A DNA stretch of 64,000 nucleotides from Kuschelorhynchus macadamiae (lineage: Eukaryota; Arthropoda; Insecta; Coleoptera; Curculionidae): positions 252,405 to 316,404 of the forward strand of contig JAUTXW010001343.1 in assembly GCA_030620095.1 (NCBI GenBank). Direction: 5' to 3'. A model generated the notes under the pieces. It was not told the origin of the DNA. It saw only the letters and a list, made by a program, of their open reading frames with translations, and made no database searches. This document shows positions 50,495 through 61,593 of this stretch, piece after piece. The first letter of the stretch is position 1. Every line of letters starts with the position of its first letter. The translations under genes were made by a program, and so were the position numbers.

Positions 50495-52085
50495 ATGAAG
50501 TATTTGGGAGTTGAAAAAGTTGAAACCAGCCAGTACGCGGATGAAAACAAACTTTGTGTTAGAGTATTAGCCAAAAAATTATGTGTAGAAAATTCTCAAA
50601 TTAGTAATATTTTGAGAAACAGGACCGATCTTAACAAGCGATTCGCCGAGACCGGGAACTCGGGTGCGCTGCCATGGACCAAATTGTCTACGACTGGTTT
50701 TGTAAAGTACGCTCCAAAAACATTCCAATATCCGGTACAATAATAAAGGAAAAAGCAGAAGAAATTGCGAAGAATCTAGAAATTGATGGTTTTAAAAAAT
50801 CAAATGGATGGTTGGAGAAGTTGTGTCAACGTCATAATATCTCTTTCAAATGCATCTGTGACGAAGCAGCGGCTGTAGACTTGATTCAGGTAACTGATTG
50901 GCGGACGAAATTAACGGGCTATTATCAAAAACTACGCACCAAGAGACATTTATAACGCCGATGAAACGGGACTCTTTTTCCGCGCCTTGACAAATAAAAC
51001 GATTTCTTAAAATATGAATGAAAGGTGCTGGCGGGAAATACACTGGTTATTGGAAAAAGTAAAAAACCCCGTTGTTTTAAAGAATCGAGCGTGGAAAAAT
51101 TGCCACTTGAGTGGTACTATAACAAGAAAGCATGGATGACACGGGATGTAATGTCGGATTGGTTGATAAAATTTGACCGAAAAATACAAAGGCAAAACTG
51201 GAATATACTTTTATTTTTGGATAATGCTGAATCTCACCCAAAACTGAAGTTAAAAAATTTTAAAATACATTTTTTACCGCCAAATACATCACATTGCCAG
51301 CCATTAGAGGTGATTAAAAATTTTAAAAACCACTACAGAAAGTTTTTAATCAAGCGACTTTTGTCATCCATGGAGTATTCTGAATCTACCGAACAATTGG
51401 AGAAATCCATAAATGTTGTAAGTGCCTTGATTTGGGTTGTTGCTGCATGGAAAAAAGTCGAATCCAAGACCATCAATAACTGCTTCCGCAAAGCTGGATT
51501 TCTCGAGGAAAGCGTTGACTACGATAGTGAAGATGATGTGCCATTATCGGAATTATTGTAGAAACATCAATGTATTCTCACTCGACTTAACTTTATATTC
51601 AGAAATTGATAAAAGTTTATTCACGGAAAATCCTAACATAAGTGTACGTGAGTGCATCAATGAATTCAAAAATAGTAAGAAGGAAGCTTATAAAGTGTTC
51701 AGGGATATTGAAAACTTTTGTATGCTATCTGGAGAATCTGTTTTAGGGGAAAAAAATCTCAGAAGTTGCGTCTAAAATGGAATCTCAAATTATTAAAAAA
51801 AAATCAACTTTTTATAAAGTAGAACTGTATCAAACTGTATATGTAGGTAGTATAATATTTTATATTAGATAGTACATTTTGATGCTATACATATATGCTG
51901 TATGCATATATGTATGTAAAAGATGTTGGTGTATACGTAGTAACAATTGTATTAATAATTTGTATTAAACATATTATTTTTTTTACTTAAAAATAAAATT
52001 ACATTGGTATTTAATTTGTTCACTCCCCACAAATGACAACTCTATACAACGGACAGTTTCTGTGGCACGACTACCGTCCGTTGTT
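50495..52085 (+). mobile_element. Tigger/pogo transposon relic inserted in the non-LTR element
   Basis: It encodes a CENP-B-like and DDE transposase relic. The right end GAGAGGTTTTACTG before TA (near 52088-52100) resembles a pogo-type terminal repeat. The matching left terminal repeat was not found, so the left end is probably deleted. Confidence 0.65.
50510..51561 (+). pseudogene. Tigger/pogo transposase, broken
   Basis: Helix-turn-helix region near 50550-50690 (CVENSQISNILRNR), CENP-B-type DNA-binding part at 50674-50955 (VYDWFCKVRSKNIPISG), then the DDE region at 51025-51561: FLDNAESHP gives the second Asp, and LPPNTSHCQPLEVIKNF lacks the acidic residue normally found after QPL-D. Frames change near 50690, 50955 and 51025. 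The third catalytic acid appears lost, so the protein would be inactive even if expressed. Confidence 0.75.
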
Positions 52086-52089
52086 GAGA

Positions 52090-52620
52090 GGTTTTACTGT
52101 ATATAAAACAATAATACAACCTCATTTTTATTATTGCCGAACGGTGTTGTTTACTCTGAATAATACTGAAATTAGTCGGCTACAAAAAAGACATTAAGTT
52201 GGACTTGGTAGGAATATTGAGTGTAAGACAAGCAGTATATCTGCAGACTCATTTTTATTTTTAAAATCCAACCAGGCTCTGTATATCTGTCCAGAGTATC
52301 CACAACAGAAATACAATAAATGCTGGAAACTTTTACATAAGACTTATACTTCGAACATTTGATCAGAGGTATATATTTCATAATAGCTTGAAAACGTACA
52401 ACGAACTACCAAACATTAAAGACTGTCAGAGACTGGTTGAATTCAAGAGAAATGTGAAATACATATCAGGGAGACTGTGGCAATCTGACTGTTATTCAAT
52501 AGTGTCGAGACTGAATGTGAACAAAAATTTAATATTGAAACATATTACTCAAAACTGATGTCCTTATTATACTGTATATTTTTTGTTTTTCTAGCTTAAA
52601 GCTAATAAATAAAGATTAAT
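52090..52620 (+). pseudogene. Non-LTR reverse transcriptase C-terminal remnant and 3' tail
   Basis: Plus-strand traces (RTFDQRYIFHNSLKTYNELP near 52340-52410, then FKRNVKYISGRLWQ) match the C-terminus of CR1/RTE-like proteins. The sequence ends with an AATAAA signal near 52605. It is the continuation of 50120-50494. Confidence 0.6.
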
Positions 52621-53110
52621 ATTATTATAAACTAAATAATTATACGTAAATTTGAAAATATTATACCACTTGTTATTTGGTTCACGTGGTTGATTTCGTA
52701 AGTTCGTATCAAAATGTTAAGACTTTTGGACAAGAGAATAATTAAAAAAAAACAAAAAAACTAATTTATTTAAAACTGCCTTTTCTTTGAGAAATTTTCT
52801 TTTTATTCAGCTTCTGATTTGTCCTCTTCAGGTGCAAGTCAAACATAACCACCACCCAGCGGTACATCGACTACGTGAGAAGAGCCATTACCGATGTTAT
52901 TTTGGTGAAAAAAAAAATTTTCGGAAAACCAGAAGAAAATGAGGCTGAATTTGAACGTCTTTGCGTCCGGCTGAATATGTGTCGGCTTATGGTGTCCAGA
53001 TCAGGTATTTATTTCTAGTAAATCAATCAAACTATCACAGAATGGAAGCTTTCACGGCTTTGGTTAATTACGAAACCATGGTTCTTGGGATTAGACCGTG
53101 TCAAATTGGA
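52621..53110. other. Unassigned AT-rich DNA
   Basis: No coding domain recognised. The right part probably belongs to the PLE terminus with the motif at 53116-53160. Confidence 0.35.
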
Positions 53111-53115
53111 ATTAC

Positions 53116-53160
53116 TATCCGACGTTTCGCCTTCTATTTCACGAGGCATCTTCAGGGATC
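53116..53160 (-). ncRNA. Hammerhead-ribozyme-like motif, isolated PLE terminus
   Basis: On the minus strand: CCCTGAAGA (core CTGAAGA at 53155-53149), one extra T, stem GCCT/AGGC with an 11-base loop, GAAA (53128-53125), then CGTCGGATA. The core boxes are intact. No PLE protein lies beside it. Confidence 0.55.
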
Positions 53161-53650
53161 ACGAGATCTGAATACTGAATGAGCTCGGAGAGATTTGTCT
53201 GTAGTACCATCCCAAGTAGCACTTTTAGTGCAAGTAGCCACGTTCTGTTTAAGCTGAGACTACATAGTCATTTGGGGTAACTATTTCGTGAATAACATGT
53301 AACTGTACGGAATTGTGTAGTTCCATTTAAGTAGCCGAATAGTAATAATTCACCCTATTCGTTACTTCCTTATTTCTTTATTTAATCCGTTTTAAAAATA
53401 TGTATGGTTCGTTTTAATACAAACAAAACAGTTATTGCGTACAAAGACACAAATTGGGAATATGGTGTAGAGCGTATAGAATACGTTATTGGTATTTGAG
53501 GTAGGATACATGCGTTTCACTTAGTTTTCTGGCTATGCTAAGGACCTAAAATTAAAACGCAGGCAATTTCTCTGGTGAATATGCAGATGAAAGTCGTAAA
53601 AAAATTACGCGCCTTTGAAATTCGTTAATTTTCAATACATTTTGGTCAAA
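53161..53650. other. Unassigned AT-rich DNA
   Basis: No feature recognised. Confidence 0.4.
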
Positions 53651-53652
53651 TA

Positions 53653-55772
53653 AACTGCTCGTCATAAAAAACGTAACACCTAAAAGTAAAGTAAAGTACT
53701 TAATTGATTTTGAAAAACTTTGCAAAATCTGAAAAGTTGATTCGTTGGCTCACATGACTAATTTTGGGAATACGCTATTTGTGATATAGCATATAATACA
53801 GGGTGTTAAATAAAGAGATGTTTTTTTTCCTAAATTTCATGTCATCCCCATTTATAGGAGAGTTGAGTTAGAGAGTCGCAATAATTTTTCATATTAACAG
53901 TAGATCAATACCTCGGGACGTTTTCGAGATTTTGTGGATATCTTAGCCTACTACAATTATATGGCAATTTTTATAAAATTGTTGTTACTCTACAGTTTAT
54001 TCTTAAAAATTTACAAGAATCTTTTGTAACTTAATTTAATTTAAATGATAATTTAATAAATGATATAAACAAAATAACGAAACCATATTGTCACGTTAAA
54101 GCAACAAAGAGAATTAATATTTTGTTGGCCCACCGCCTACACGTAGAACGTCTGCTACCCTATTTGGCATGCTGTTTACCAAGTCTGCAATAAAATCTTG
54201 AGGAATAGCCTCCCATTCTAACCGCACTGCATTTGCAAATCATTCAAATTGTTTATTACATACTCACCTGCATTTATCTTCAGTTTCATCCTACTCCATA
54301 CATGCTCTATAATATTCATATCAGGAGATCTAGCAGGCCATTCCATTCGTTCAATGTTGTTCTCCCTCAAAAATTCTTGAACGACTCTTGCTCTGTGCGG
54401 ACGAGCATTATCGTCTATCAGTATAAAGTCATTCCCGAAATTTTGAGCGAAAGGAACAATATCATTTAAGCACCTTTCTCTATATCTCTCAGCATTCATA
54501 CTTTCTCCTATCAACACTACTAAATCAGTCTTACCATTCTGCATCACACCGCCCCATACAGTAATCCCACCACCTCCAAATGCTACTCTAGCTTCCATAT
54601 TTTCTTCTACATACCGACTATTCCTTTCTCTCCATACCAAAATGCGTCATTCATCAGTAAACATGCACCTATTCCATTCGGCTATTCCCCAGTTCGCATG
54701 TTCACGTGCCCATCTCCTTCTAGCAGCCCGGTGAACAGCAAGCAAAAGAGGGCAGGCAGCCCTTCGTCTAGCATGTAGGCCATATTCGTGCAATCTTCTA
54801 CGAACTGTTGCTGATGAAACTTCCACGCCGGTGGCTTCTCGAAGTCCCCTGTTGATCTTGGTTGCATTGAGGGTAGGACAACGGCGCACAGACATCCTTA
54901 TAAGGCGGTTCTGACGTAGGTTCGTTACCCTGCCGCGACCACTGCGTCCAATGTTGCGGTAAGCAGAGGTCCCGTGTATTGTGTGACGTTCAATTGCCCT
55001 GTATATGGATGTTGGTGTTGAACCCATGATGTCAGCAATGCCCCGAAAAGACATCCCACGCTGATGCAGTCTAAAACATACAATAAATATGAATGTTTTA
55101 GGAATTTTTACATTTTTTTAAAAAAAAGTGAATAAAATACACTTACCTTATAATGTTTGTCAATTCACGATCCCCAAAACGAACCATTGTTGGATAAATT
55201 TTGTTATAAAGATTTTAATAACTTTTTATGTTTGGTGAACGTGTAGCGTTTATTTGACAGTACAAAACAAACCAAAAATGCGTATCCATAGCCTACTACG
55301 ATTATATGGCAATTTCTATGAAATTATCGTTACTCTGCAGTTTAGTGTTACAAATTTACAAACTACAAAATCTATTGATACGTTGACTTTACAGAGTTTT
55401 AAGACAGATCATGTGCTATAAGTTTACGTATACAAGGTGATTCGTTAAAGTAGAGAACTTGAATTACAGCATGCGCAAAAGATTGTTTGTAAATTTTTAA
55501 GAATAAACTGTAGAATAACAACAATTTTATAAAAACTCAACTTTCCTATAAATGGGGATGACATGAAATTTAGGAAAAAAAACATCTCTTTATTTAATAC
55601 CCTGTATTATAATGCTATATCACAAATAGCGTATTCCCAAAATTAGTCATGTGAGCCAACGAATCAACTTTTCAGATTTTGCAAAGTTTTTCAAAATCAA
55701 GTACTTTTCGAAATATGGCCTTTCAAATATTGCCCAAAAAACTAGGTGTTACGTTTTTTATGACGAGCAGTT
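53653..55772 (-). mobile_element. Tc1/mariner element with long inverted repeats, 2.1 kb
   Basis: Both ends read AACTGCTCGTCATAAAAAAC inward, flanked by TA (53651-53652, 55773-55774). Similarity between the arms continues for over 200 bp on each side. A further block (53949-54020) recurs both inverted (55478-55523) and direct (55286-55345). The transposase is encoded on the minus strand. Confidence 0.9.
54218..55054 (-). pseudogene. Tc1-type transposase with one nonsense codon
   Basis: N-terminal helix-turn-helix (RGIADIMGSTPTSIYRAIER), linker GRSGRGRVTN, then catalytic Asp in CMFTDE, second Asp in LIDDNARPHRA and third acidic position in SPDMNIIEHVW. A TGA near 54641 directly after FTDE splits two segments of the same frame (55054-54647 and 54640-54218). 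The N-terminal region before 55054 continues with an exon-like break near 55065. Catalytic residues are intact. Confidence 0.88.
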
Positions 55773-55774
55773 TA

Positions 55775-56740
55775 TATTGGCCAAATTAAATCTCAAAAAT
55801 GTAATTTTGGACTTTGGTTTAAATAGTAATTATCATTAAGTATCTAATTATAAACAGTGATTCTTTTTTTAAGGTAATGTTTAATTTGTATGCATTTTAA
55901 TCTTTATACTCACAAAAACAAACATCATAGCTAAATATTTATAGGGGAGATGAAAATAAACAATGGCGTTCTATTGGACTTTTACTTTGACGGTTTACGA
56001 CTGCCTCCATACGCTTTTATAGTTTTAGATTCTTTAAATACGCAACTGTCACTTATACCCAGTTACACTGATGTCTTGAACACTAAGGTGTTACAGATAA
56101 AGTTATCTATAAAGTTCTTATTAAACCTATACTGTACATTATTACCAAGAGGTTACGATTTGGGAACAATCCGCCGGATCTTTAAAATTTAATGCGTTGT
56201 GTCGGAGAGTTGCGGTAGTTGAGTTACTACTATAATTCTGCCATTTTTCATAACCATAACCCTTTGTTTCGTTTTTATTTTTTGTTTTCTTAAAATGCCT
56301 CTTTAGGTTGTTTTGTTCAGGTATGACATAACCCAAGTTGCGATATTTTTAATTTTCTATGAAATGTGGCTGAGCTACTTTTTTTTTCAAATTGAGGTGC
56401 TGAAAGATAGACATGAAACAATATTGTGTTTTAGAGCAAAATAAAACCAAAATATAATGTGCAATATTTAATAATCACTGGCCGACAAGATTTTTCTAAC
56501 ACAGGCCAGCTCATTATTTTCACAATGGAAATACCCTCCCAATAATAAAAAAATATTCGGAAAGCCCTAATACGTACCATTTTTTAATAGCCTAATTACA
56601 ACCTTTTATATTGGCAGGTAAACCATTTTACTGTGGGGCGGCTAAAATAGGTCCATTTTACAACGGAAAAATTACCTAGACTGGGTTGTTTACAACATTA
56701 GACATAAAATAAACATTAAACATCACTCTTTTGTTGAGTT
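55775..56740. other. Unassigned AT-rich DNA
   Basis: Short frames only, with no recognised domain. Confidence 0.4.
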
Positions 56741-57399
56741 TCTAATTGAGTGGTTCTCTGTGTATCGATAAGCTAGTGTATTTGAAGAGGAGAATGTCGA
56801 GACAAACGCGCCGAAGTTGCAAAATTTCTCCTGATAAATTTTGTTATATTTATGGAGAATTTCTTTTGAAATCACAAGCCAGGCCATTTTCCGAAAATGT
56901 AAAAAAGCCTACTTTATATATTTTAGTGTGTTAATTGGGGATCAAGATAAGCGGTGGGCTCCCCATGTGTGCTGTGTTAGTTGTAGTATATCATTGGTGC
57001 AATGGATGAAGGGAAAAGTATGCTTTTTGCAGTTTAAATGGTATGGTGAGAACCCACCAATCATTCTGACGATTGTTATTTTTCTCATAATGCAAATTTG
57101 TCAGTGCCAATTGCGCGTTTAAATTAGCAAGCTATTAATTTGGGAGATAATAGAGATAACGCTTCATCAGGCAGCTCAGAAGAACAGTGCACCGATGCCA
57201 CTTTTACCACCGGTCCCAGTTCCGGCGATCCACATTTGATTGTTCAAAGTGAATTAAATGATTTAGTACGTGATTTGGGGCTATCCTAGCAACAATCAGA
57301 ACTTCTGGGTTCCCGTCTTAAGGAATGGAACCTATTGGCCAAAAAAACAAAAATTACGAATTTTAGAAAAAGAAATGCTATGTTTTCTATATTCTACAG
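56741..57399 (+). pseudogene. 5' half of a conserved repetitive gene, split by PLE2
   Basis: Broken frames encode RMSRQTRRSCKISPDKFCYI, then GDQDKRWAPHVCCVSCSISL, a Cys-rich segment, and later SSEEQCTDATFTTGPSSGDP and LKEWNLLAKK-like text. I know this as a protein type repeated in many insect genomes, without an assigned function. At least three frame changes are present. It stops in the 13-bp duplicated target CTATATTCTACAG (57387-57399), and the text continues at 60792. Confidence 0.6.
57387..57399. repeat. 13-bp target duplication of PLE2, left
   Basis: CTATATTCTACAG occurs here and at 60792-60804; removing everything between restores the interrupted gene. Confidence 0.85.
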
Positions 57400-57446
57400 A
57401 TCAAAATACAAGAGTTCTAACCACACTACACCACAACTTGTTACGT

Positions 57447-57489
57447 TCTGGACGCGCGTTTCGCTAACCAAGTTAGCATCATCAGCAGA
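57447..57489 (-). ncRNA. Hammerhead ribozyme of PLE2, minus copy
   Basis: Exact reverse counterpart of 60670-60712: helix I TCTG/CAGA, core CTGATGA, one extra T, helix II GCTAAC-TTG-GTTAGC, GAAA, palindromic helix III ACGCGCGT, then C at the predicted cleavage site. It lies 55 bp downstream of the PLE2 stop codon, sense orientation. Confidence 0.78.
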
Positions 57490-57543
57490 TGATATAAACT
57501 AAAGTAACCTATCCTAACCGAGACTAATTATAGGTAAATGTGG

Positions 57544-59811
57544 TCACACTTGGTTGCGCCCGACTGCACCGTTGTCAAGTAAACAATAGAGGGGACTATA
57601 GGGAATAGGCCCTCTGTCTTTATTTAGTGCTTTCTTACCACATTTAACTATTTCTATACTCTCAAATGCATCCAATAATCTATTATTAGATACATTTTTA
57701 ATCAACTTAAGATTATTTATTCCTATTCGGTGATTGTTTTCCAAAGCATGTTGGGCAACGCTTGACTTTTCTGTTCTTCCGTATCTTAAATGTGCCATGT
57801 ATTCTTTAAAACGAATGTTTATGGAGCGTTTAGTTTGCCCAACATATTTTAGATCGCAGTCATTACAGCTAATTTCATAGATGCCACTCCTCTCCCTCAA
57901 GTCGACTTTGTCTTTGGGGTTTCCAAGGAGATTTTTCAAACTATTCTCCGTTTTGTAGGCTACTCTAAAACCTACGTTTTTAAATATTTTTTCTAGACCT
58001 CTCGTATATATGGGATTATATGAGATTATTATGAACTTATTGGGAGCCTCAGGTGCTTGAAGGGTAGTGGCATCTTTTAACATTTTCTTATGCTTGCGTC
58101 TATTTATTAATTTATCTACAAAATTATCATTATATCCATTACTTTTAGCTATATTTTTGATCCGATTCATTTCATTGTTAAAACTTTCTTTACTTAATGG
58201 AAAATTGACTAACCTGTGAGTTAAGAAATGAAATGCTGCCATTTTGTGTTGACGGCAATGAAATGAGTCGGATGTTATATATCTATCAGTATTAGTAAAT
58301 TTCCTATAAATATCAAATTCTAATTTATCGTTATTTCTAATAACTAACGTGTCGAGAAAAGGTAATTGCCCATTGTTCTCCTTTTCGTACGTAAAATTAA
58401 TGGAAGGATATTTATTGTTTAATGTTTCTAAGAAAGTGTCCAAATTTTCTGTTTTAGTATCAAAAATAGCAAATATATCGTCTACGTGTCTATACCACAC
58501 CCTTGGGAAATACTTGAGTTCTTTTTTGAATTGGGTTTCTAATCTGCCCATAAACAAATTTGCAAGGAACGGAGATAAGCAATTGCCCATCGCAGTTCCC
58601 TCTAGTTGTTTATAATATTTATTGTTGTACCGAAAAAAATTTTGATTCATACATAATTTTGTGAGTAGTAAATACTCATCAATAATTTCTTTCTTCAAAT
58701 TATTGATTTCAAGTAGTTCCTTTAGGTACTCTAAAGCTAGTGGTATGGGTACACTAGGAAACAATGAGCTTACATCAAAAGATATTAAAATTTCACCTTC
58801 TTTTAAGTGAACATTCTTAATTTTATCTAAGAATTCTAACGAGTTAGTAACCTCAAAGTTATCATACGAGATATTTAATTTGCCGAATTCTTCTACTAAC
58901 CATTTTGAAATATTGTACGTTGGTGATCCAACAGCTGAAACAATAGGTCTCATGGACTTCCCAGGTTTATGAATTTTGGGAAGGCAATACAGTTTAGATA
59001 ACTGTGGGTTACTATGTGTTAGTTTGAATTTTAGTTTATCGGACACAAGGTTTTTACACTGTTTTAAAGTACTTTTTACTTCTGTTATCATTTTTGATAA
59101 CGGGTTTTTCTCAATTAAATCATAAGGACCAGTTTGAATCAAATTGTCTACTCTTTCAAAATAATCTGTTTTGTCTAGTATAACAACCTTATTTCCTTTG
59201 TCAGCTTTTAAATAAAAACATTCCTTTTTCTTCAGTCCCTGGATCACTTCAGTGTTTTTACGACAAACATATTTTGACTTGTTGTTAACAACGTTTTTTG
59301 AGATTTGATTTCTGCAAGCCTCTCTAATGAATCCCTTAGTTGACTCTGGCAAGTATTGAATGGAACTTTCGATATTCCCTATAATAGTTGGTAAACTATT
59401 TTTTACTGGAGGCTCTGCAAAATTCAAACCTTTATTCAAAAGGGCGATTTCTCTATTATCAAAAGACTGAGAAGAAAGATTTTCTACAATGTTCTCGACT
59501 TCCGAAGAAATTTGTTTTTGTGGTTTCAACTTTCTCAGTTTGTTTTTAAGTGAACACATTTTCTTCAAAAATTTGGCATCGATAACTACGAACATTTTTC
59601 TTTGGAAATCTAACCACTGTTCAAATTCTAAATTACTAAGCTTATAAGTGAGTTTTTTAAATAATCCGTATGCTTGAGACGATATATTTGCTATTTTTGA
59701 TACTAAAACAGAAAATTTGGACACTTTCTTAGAAACATTAAACAATAAATATCCTTCCATTAATTTTACGTACGAAAAGGAGAACAAGGGGCAATTACCT
59801 TTTCTCGACAC
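57544..59811 (-). CDS. PLE2 protein: reverse transcriptase and GIY-YIG endonuclease, long open frame
   Basis: A 755-codon open frame. The first about 37 codons (59811-59700) are antisense text of the inverted plus copy, so the true PLE part starts near 59690. Then: a helical N-terminal region, KADKGNKVVILDKTDYF, RT blocks YCLPKIHKPGKSMRPIVS, LISFDVSSLFPS, GNCLSPFLANLFM and catalytic WYRHVDDIFAIF (near 58490). A linker with the PLE-typical FPLSKE word precedes GIY-YIG (RSGIYEISCNDCDLKYVGQT near 57890-57830). No stop breaks it, unlike the other PLEs here. PLEs prime reverse transcription at a nick made by GIY-YIG. The natural start codon is lost by truncation. Confidence 0.88.
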   Translation of the reverse strand: MSRKGNCPLFSFSYVKLMEGYLLFNVSKKVSKFSVLVSKIANISSQAYGLFKKLTYKLSNLEFEQWLDFQRKMFVVIDAKFLKKMCSLKNKLRKLKPQKQISSEVENIVENLSSQSFDNREIALLNKGLNFAEPPVKNSLPTIIGNIESSIQYLPESTKGFIREACRNQISKNVVNNKSKYVCRKNTEVIQGLKKKECFYLKADKGNKVVILDKTDYFERVDNLIQTGPYDLIEKNPLSKMITEVKSTLKQCKNLVSDKLKFKLTHSNPQLSKLYCLPKIHKPGKSMRPIVSAVGSPTYNISKWLVEEFGKLNISYDNFEVTNSLEFLDKIKNVHLKEGEILISFDVSSLFPSVPIPLALEYLKELLEINNLKKEIIDEYLLLTKLCMNQNFFRYNNKYYKQLEGTAMGNCLSPFLANLFMGRLETQFKKELKYFPRVWYRHVDDIFAIFDTKTENLDTFLETLNNKYPSINFTYEKENNGQLPFLDTLVIRNNDKLEFDIYRKFTNTDRYITSDSFHCRQHKMAAFHFLTHRLVNFPLSKESFNNEMNRIKNIAKSNGYNDNFVDKLINRRKHKKMLKDATTLQAPEAPNKFIIISYNPIYTRGLEKIFKNVGFRVAYKTENSLKNLLGNPKDKVDLRERSGIYEISCNDCDLKYVGQTKRSINIRFKEYMAHLRYGRTEKSSVAQHALENNHRIGINNLKLIKNVSNNRLLDAFESIEIVKCGKKALNKDRGPIPYSPLYCLLDNGAVGRNQV

Positions 59812-60615
59812 GTTAGTTATTAGAAATAACGATAAATTAGAATTTGATATTTATAGGAAGTTTACTAATACTGATAGATATATAACATCCGACTCATTTC
59901 ATTGCCGTCAACACAAAATGGCAGCATTCCATTTCTTAACTCACAGGTTAGTCAATTTTCTACTAAGTAAAGAACGTTTTAACAATGAAATGAATCGGAT
60001 TAAAAATATAGCTAAAAGTAATGGATATAATGATAATTTTGTACATAAACTAGTAAATAGACATAAGCATAAGAAAATGTTAAAAGATGCCACTACTCTT
60101 CAAATACCTGAGGCTTCCAATAAATTCATAGTAATCCCATATGATCCCAGATATACGAGAGGTCTATAAAAGTGTTTAAAAACGTAGGTTTTAGAGTAGC
60201 CTACAAAACGGAGAATAGTTTGAAAAATCTCCTTGGAAACCCCAAAGACAAAGTCGACTTGAGGGAGAGGAGTGGCATCTATGAAATTAGCTGTAATGAC
60301 TGCGATCTAAAATATGTTGGGCAAACTAAACGCTCCATAAACATTCGTTTTAAAGAACACATGGCACATTTAAGATACGGAAGAACAGAAAAGTCAAGCG
60401 TTGCTCAACATGCTTTGGAAAACAATCACCGAACAGGAATAAATAATCTTAAGTTGATTAAAAATGTATCTAATAATAGATTATTGGATGCATTTGAGAG
60501 TATAGAAATAGTTAAATGTGGTAAGAAAGCACTAAATAAAGACAGAGGGCCTATTCCCTATAGTCCCCTCTATTGTTTACTTGACAACGGTGCAGTCGGG
60601 TGCAACCAAGTGTGA
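59704..60615 (+). pseudogene. PLE2 plus copy: RT C-terminus, linker and GIY-YIG
   Basis: Two segments, 59717-60169 (starting DTFLETLNNKYPSI, already past the catalytic RT box) and 60172-60615 (RSGIYEISCNDCDLKYVGQT). A stop at about 60168 (near RYTRGL) splits them in the same frame. The sequence is nearly identical to the minus copy. Truncation inside the RT makes it inactive alone. Confidence 0.88.
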
Positions 60616-60669
60616 CCACATTTACCTATAAATAGTCTCGGTTAGGATAAGTTACTTTAGTTTATATCA

Positions 60670-60712
60670 TCTGCTGATGATGCTAACTTGGTTAGCGAAA
60701 CGCGCGTCCAGA
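60670..60712 (+). ncRNA. Hammerhead ribozyme of PLE2, plus copy
   Basis: Helix I TCTG (60670-60673) with CAGA (60709-60712); core CTGATGA 60674-60680; extra T 60681; helix II GCTAAC 60682-60687, loop TTG, GTTAGC 60691-60696; GAAA 60697-60700; helix III from the palindrome ACGCGCGT; predicted cleavage after C60708. Helix III can form only two or three pairs within one molecule but eight between two molecules. Confidence 0.8.
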
Positions 60713-60791
60713 ACGTAACAAGTTGTGGTGTAGTGTGGTTAGAACTCTTGTAATTTGATCTATCTTCCACCACAGGTACCAGTGTTAGGAC

Positions 60792-61593
60792 CTATATTCT
60801 ACAGTATGGAAAATTCGTTGTACGCGTGTACTGATATAGACAGTTTAATACAGAAACTTGATATTGAAAATTCTCCCCGTGAGTGACGCTTATTCATAGA
60901 CTCATCTAAATATAGCTTAAAAGCTGTGTTACTGCATAATGGAAATTTAAAACCCTCTATTCGAGGCCCATGCCCATGGGATAGTCGTGCAATAAATCAG
61001 CATTATGTAACAAAAATTTGGCCAGAAAGAAGCGAATTTCAACCGGGATCTCAAAATGTTAAATTTATACCTCTTGTTAATCCCAAAAATGTCCTTTTGC
61101 CTCCTCTTCACATTAAACTTGGGCTGATGAAAAACTTTGTGAAGGCTTTGAATAAAGATGGTTATGGATTTAAATACCTAAGAAAAGTCTTTCCTCAGTT
61201 AGGTGATGCCAAATTAAAAGAAGGCGTTTTATTGGGCCACAAATCAGAAAATTGCTGGACGATGTCAATTTTACGGAAAAGCTTACCAGACAGGAACTCA
61301 GAGCATGGAATTCATTTGTTAATGTAGTAAGAGGATTTTTAGGCAACAATATGGATGAAAATTATCACCAATTAGTTAGATGCCAAGCGCTTGGTACTAG
61401 AATGTCATTAACAATTCACTTCCTCCATTCCCATCTATCATTTTTTCCTAAAAATTTGGGAGCTGTTAGTGATGAACAGACCACCAGAACAATGGAAATT
61501 CGGTACCAAGGACGATGGGATCCAGCCATGATGGGTGACTACTGTTGGTTTTTGAAGAGAGAAGATAGGACACCTCATAAACGGAAAAAATAA
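60792..61593 (+). pseudogene. 3' half of the conserved repetitive gene
   Basis: After the duplicated target, MENSLYACTDIDSLIQKLDI continues the broken gene; a TGA near 60890 interrupts it. Segments 60926-61327 and 61252-61593 lie in different frames, joined near 61250. The C-terminal block (ELRAWNSFVNVVRGFLGN, RMSLTIHFLHSHLSFFPKN, WDPAMMGDYCWFLKRE) is a conserved signature of this insect-wide repetitive family. Function unknown; possibly a transposon or virus-derived gene. Confidence 0.65.

Larger units (their letters stand above)
57400..60791. mobile_element. Penelope-like element PLE2, inverted twin insertion
   Basis: A long minus-strand copy (59700 to 57400) is joined head to head at about 59700 to a 5'-truncated plus-strand copy (59704 to 60791). 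The arms 57400-58450 and 59704-60791 are near-identical inverted repeats with a 1.25-kb spacer. Both end in a hammerhead motif and the same terminal sequence. The whole is flanked by a 13-bp target duplication. Confidence 0.92.

Noticed and set aside
58349..58615. Plus-strand frame opposite the PLE2 reverse transcriptase
   Set aside because: It is antisense text; its first residues also head the chimeric minus frame at 59811 because of the inverted repeat.
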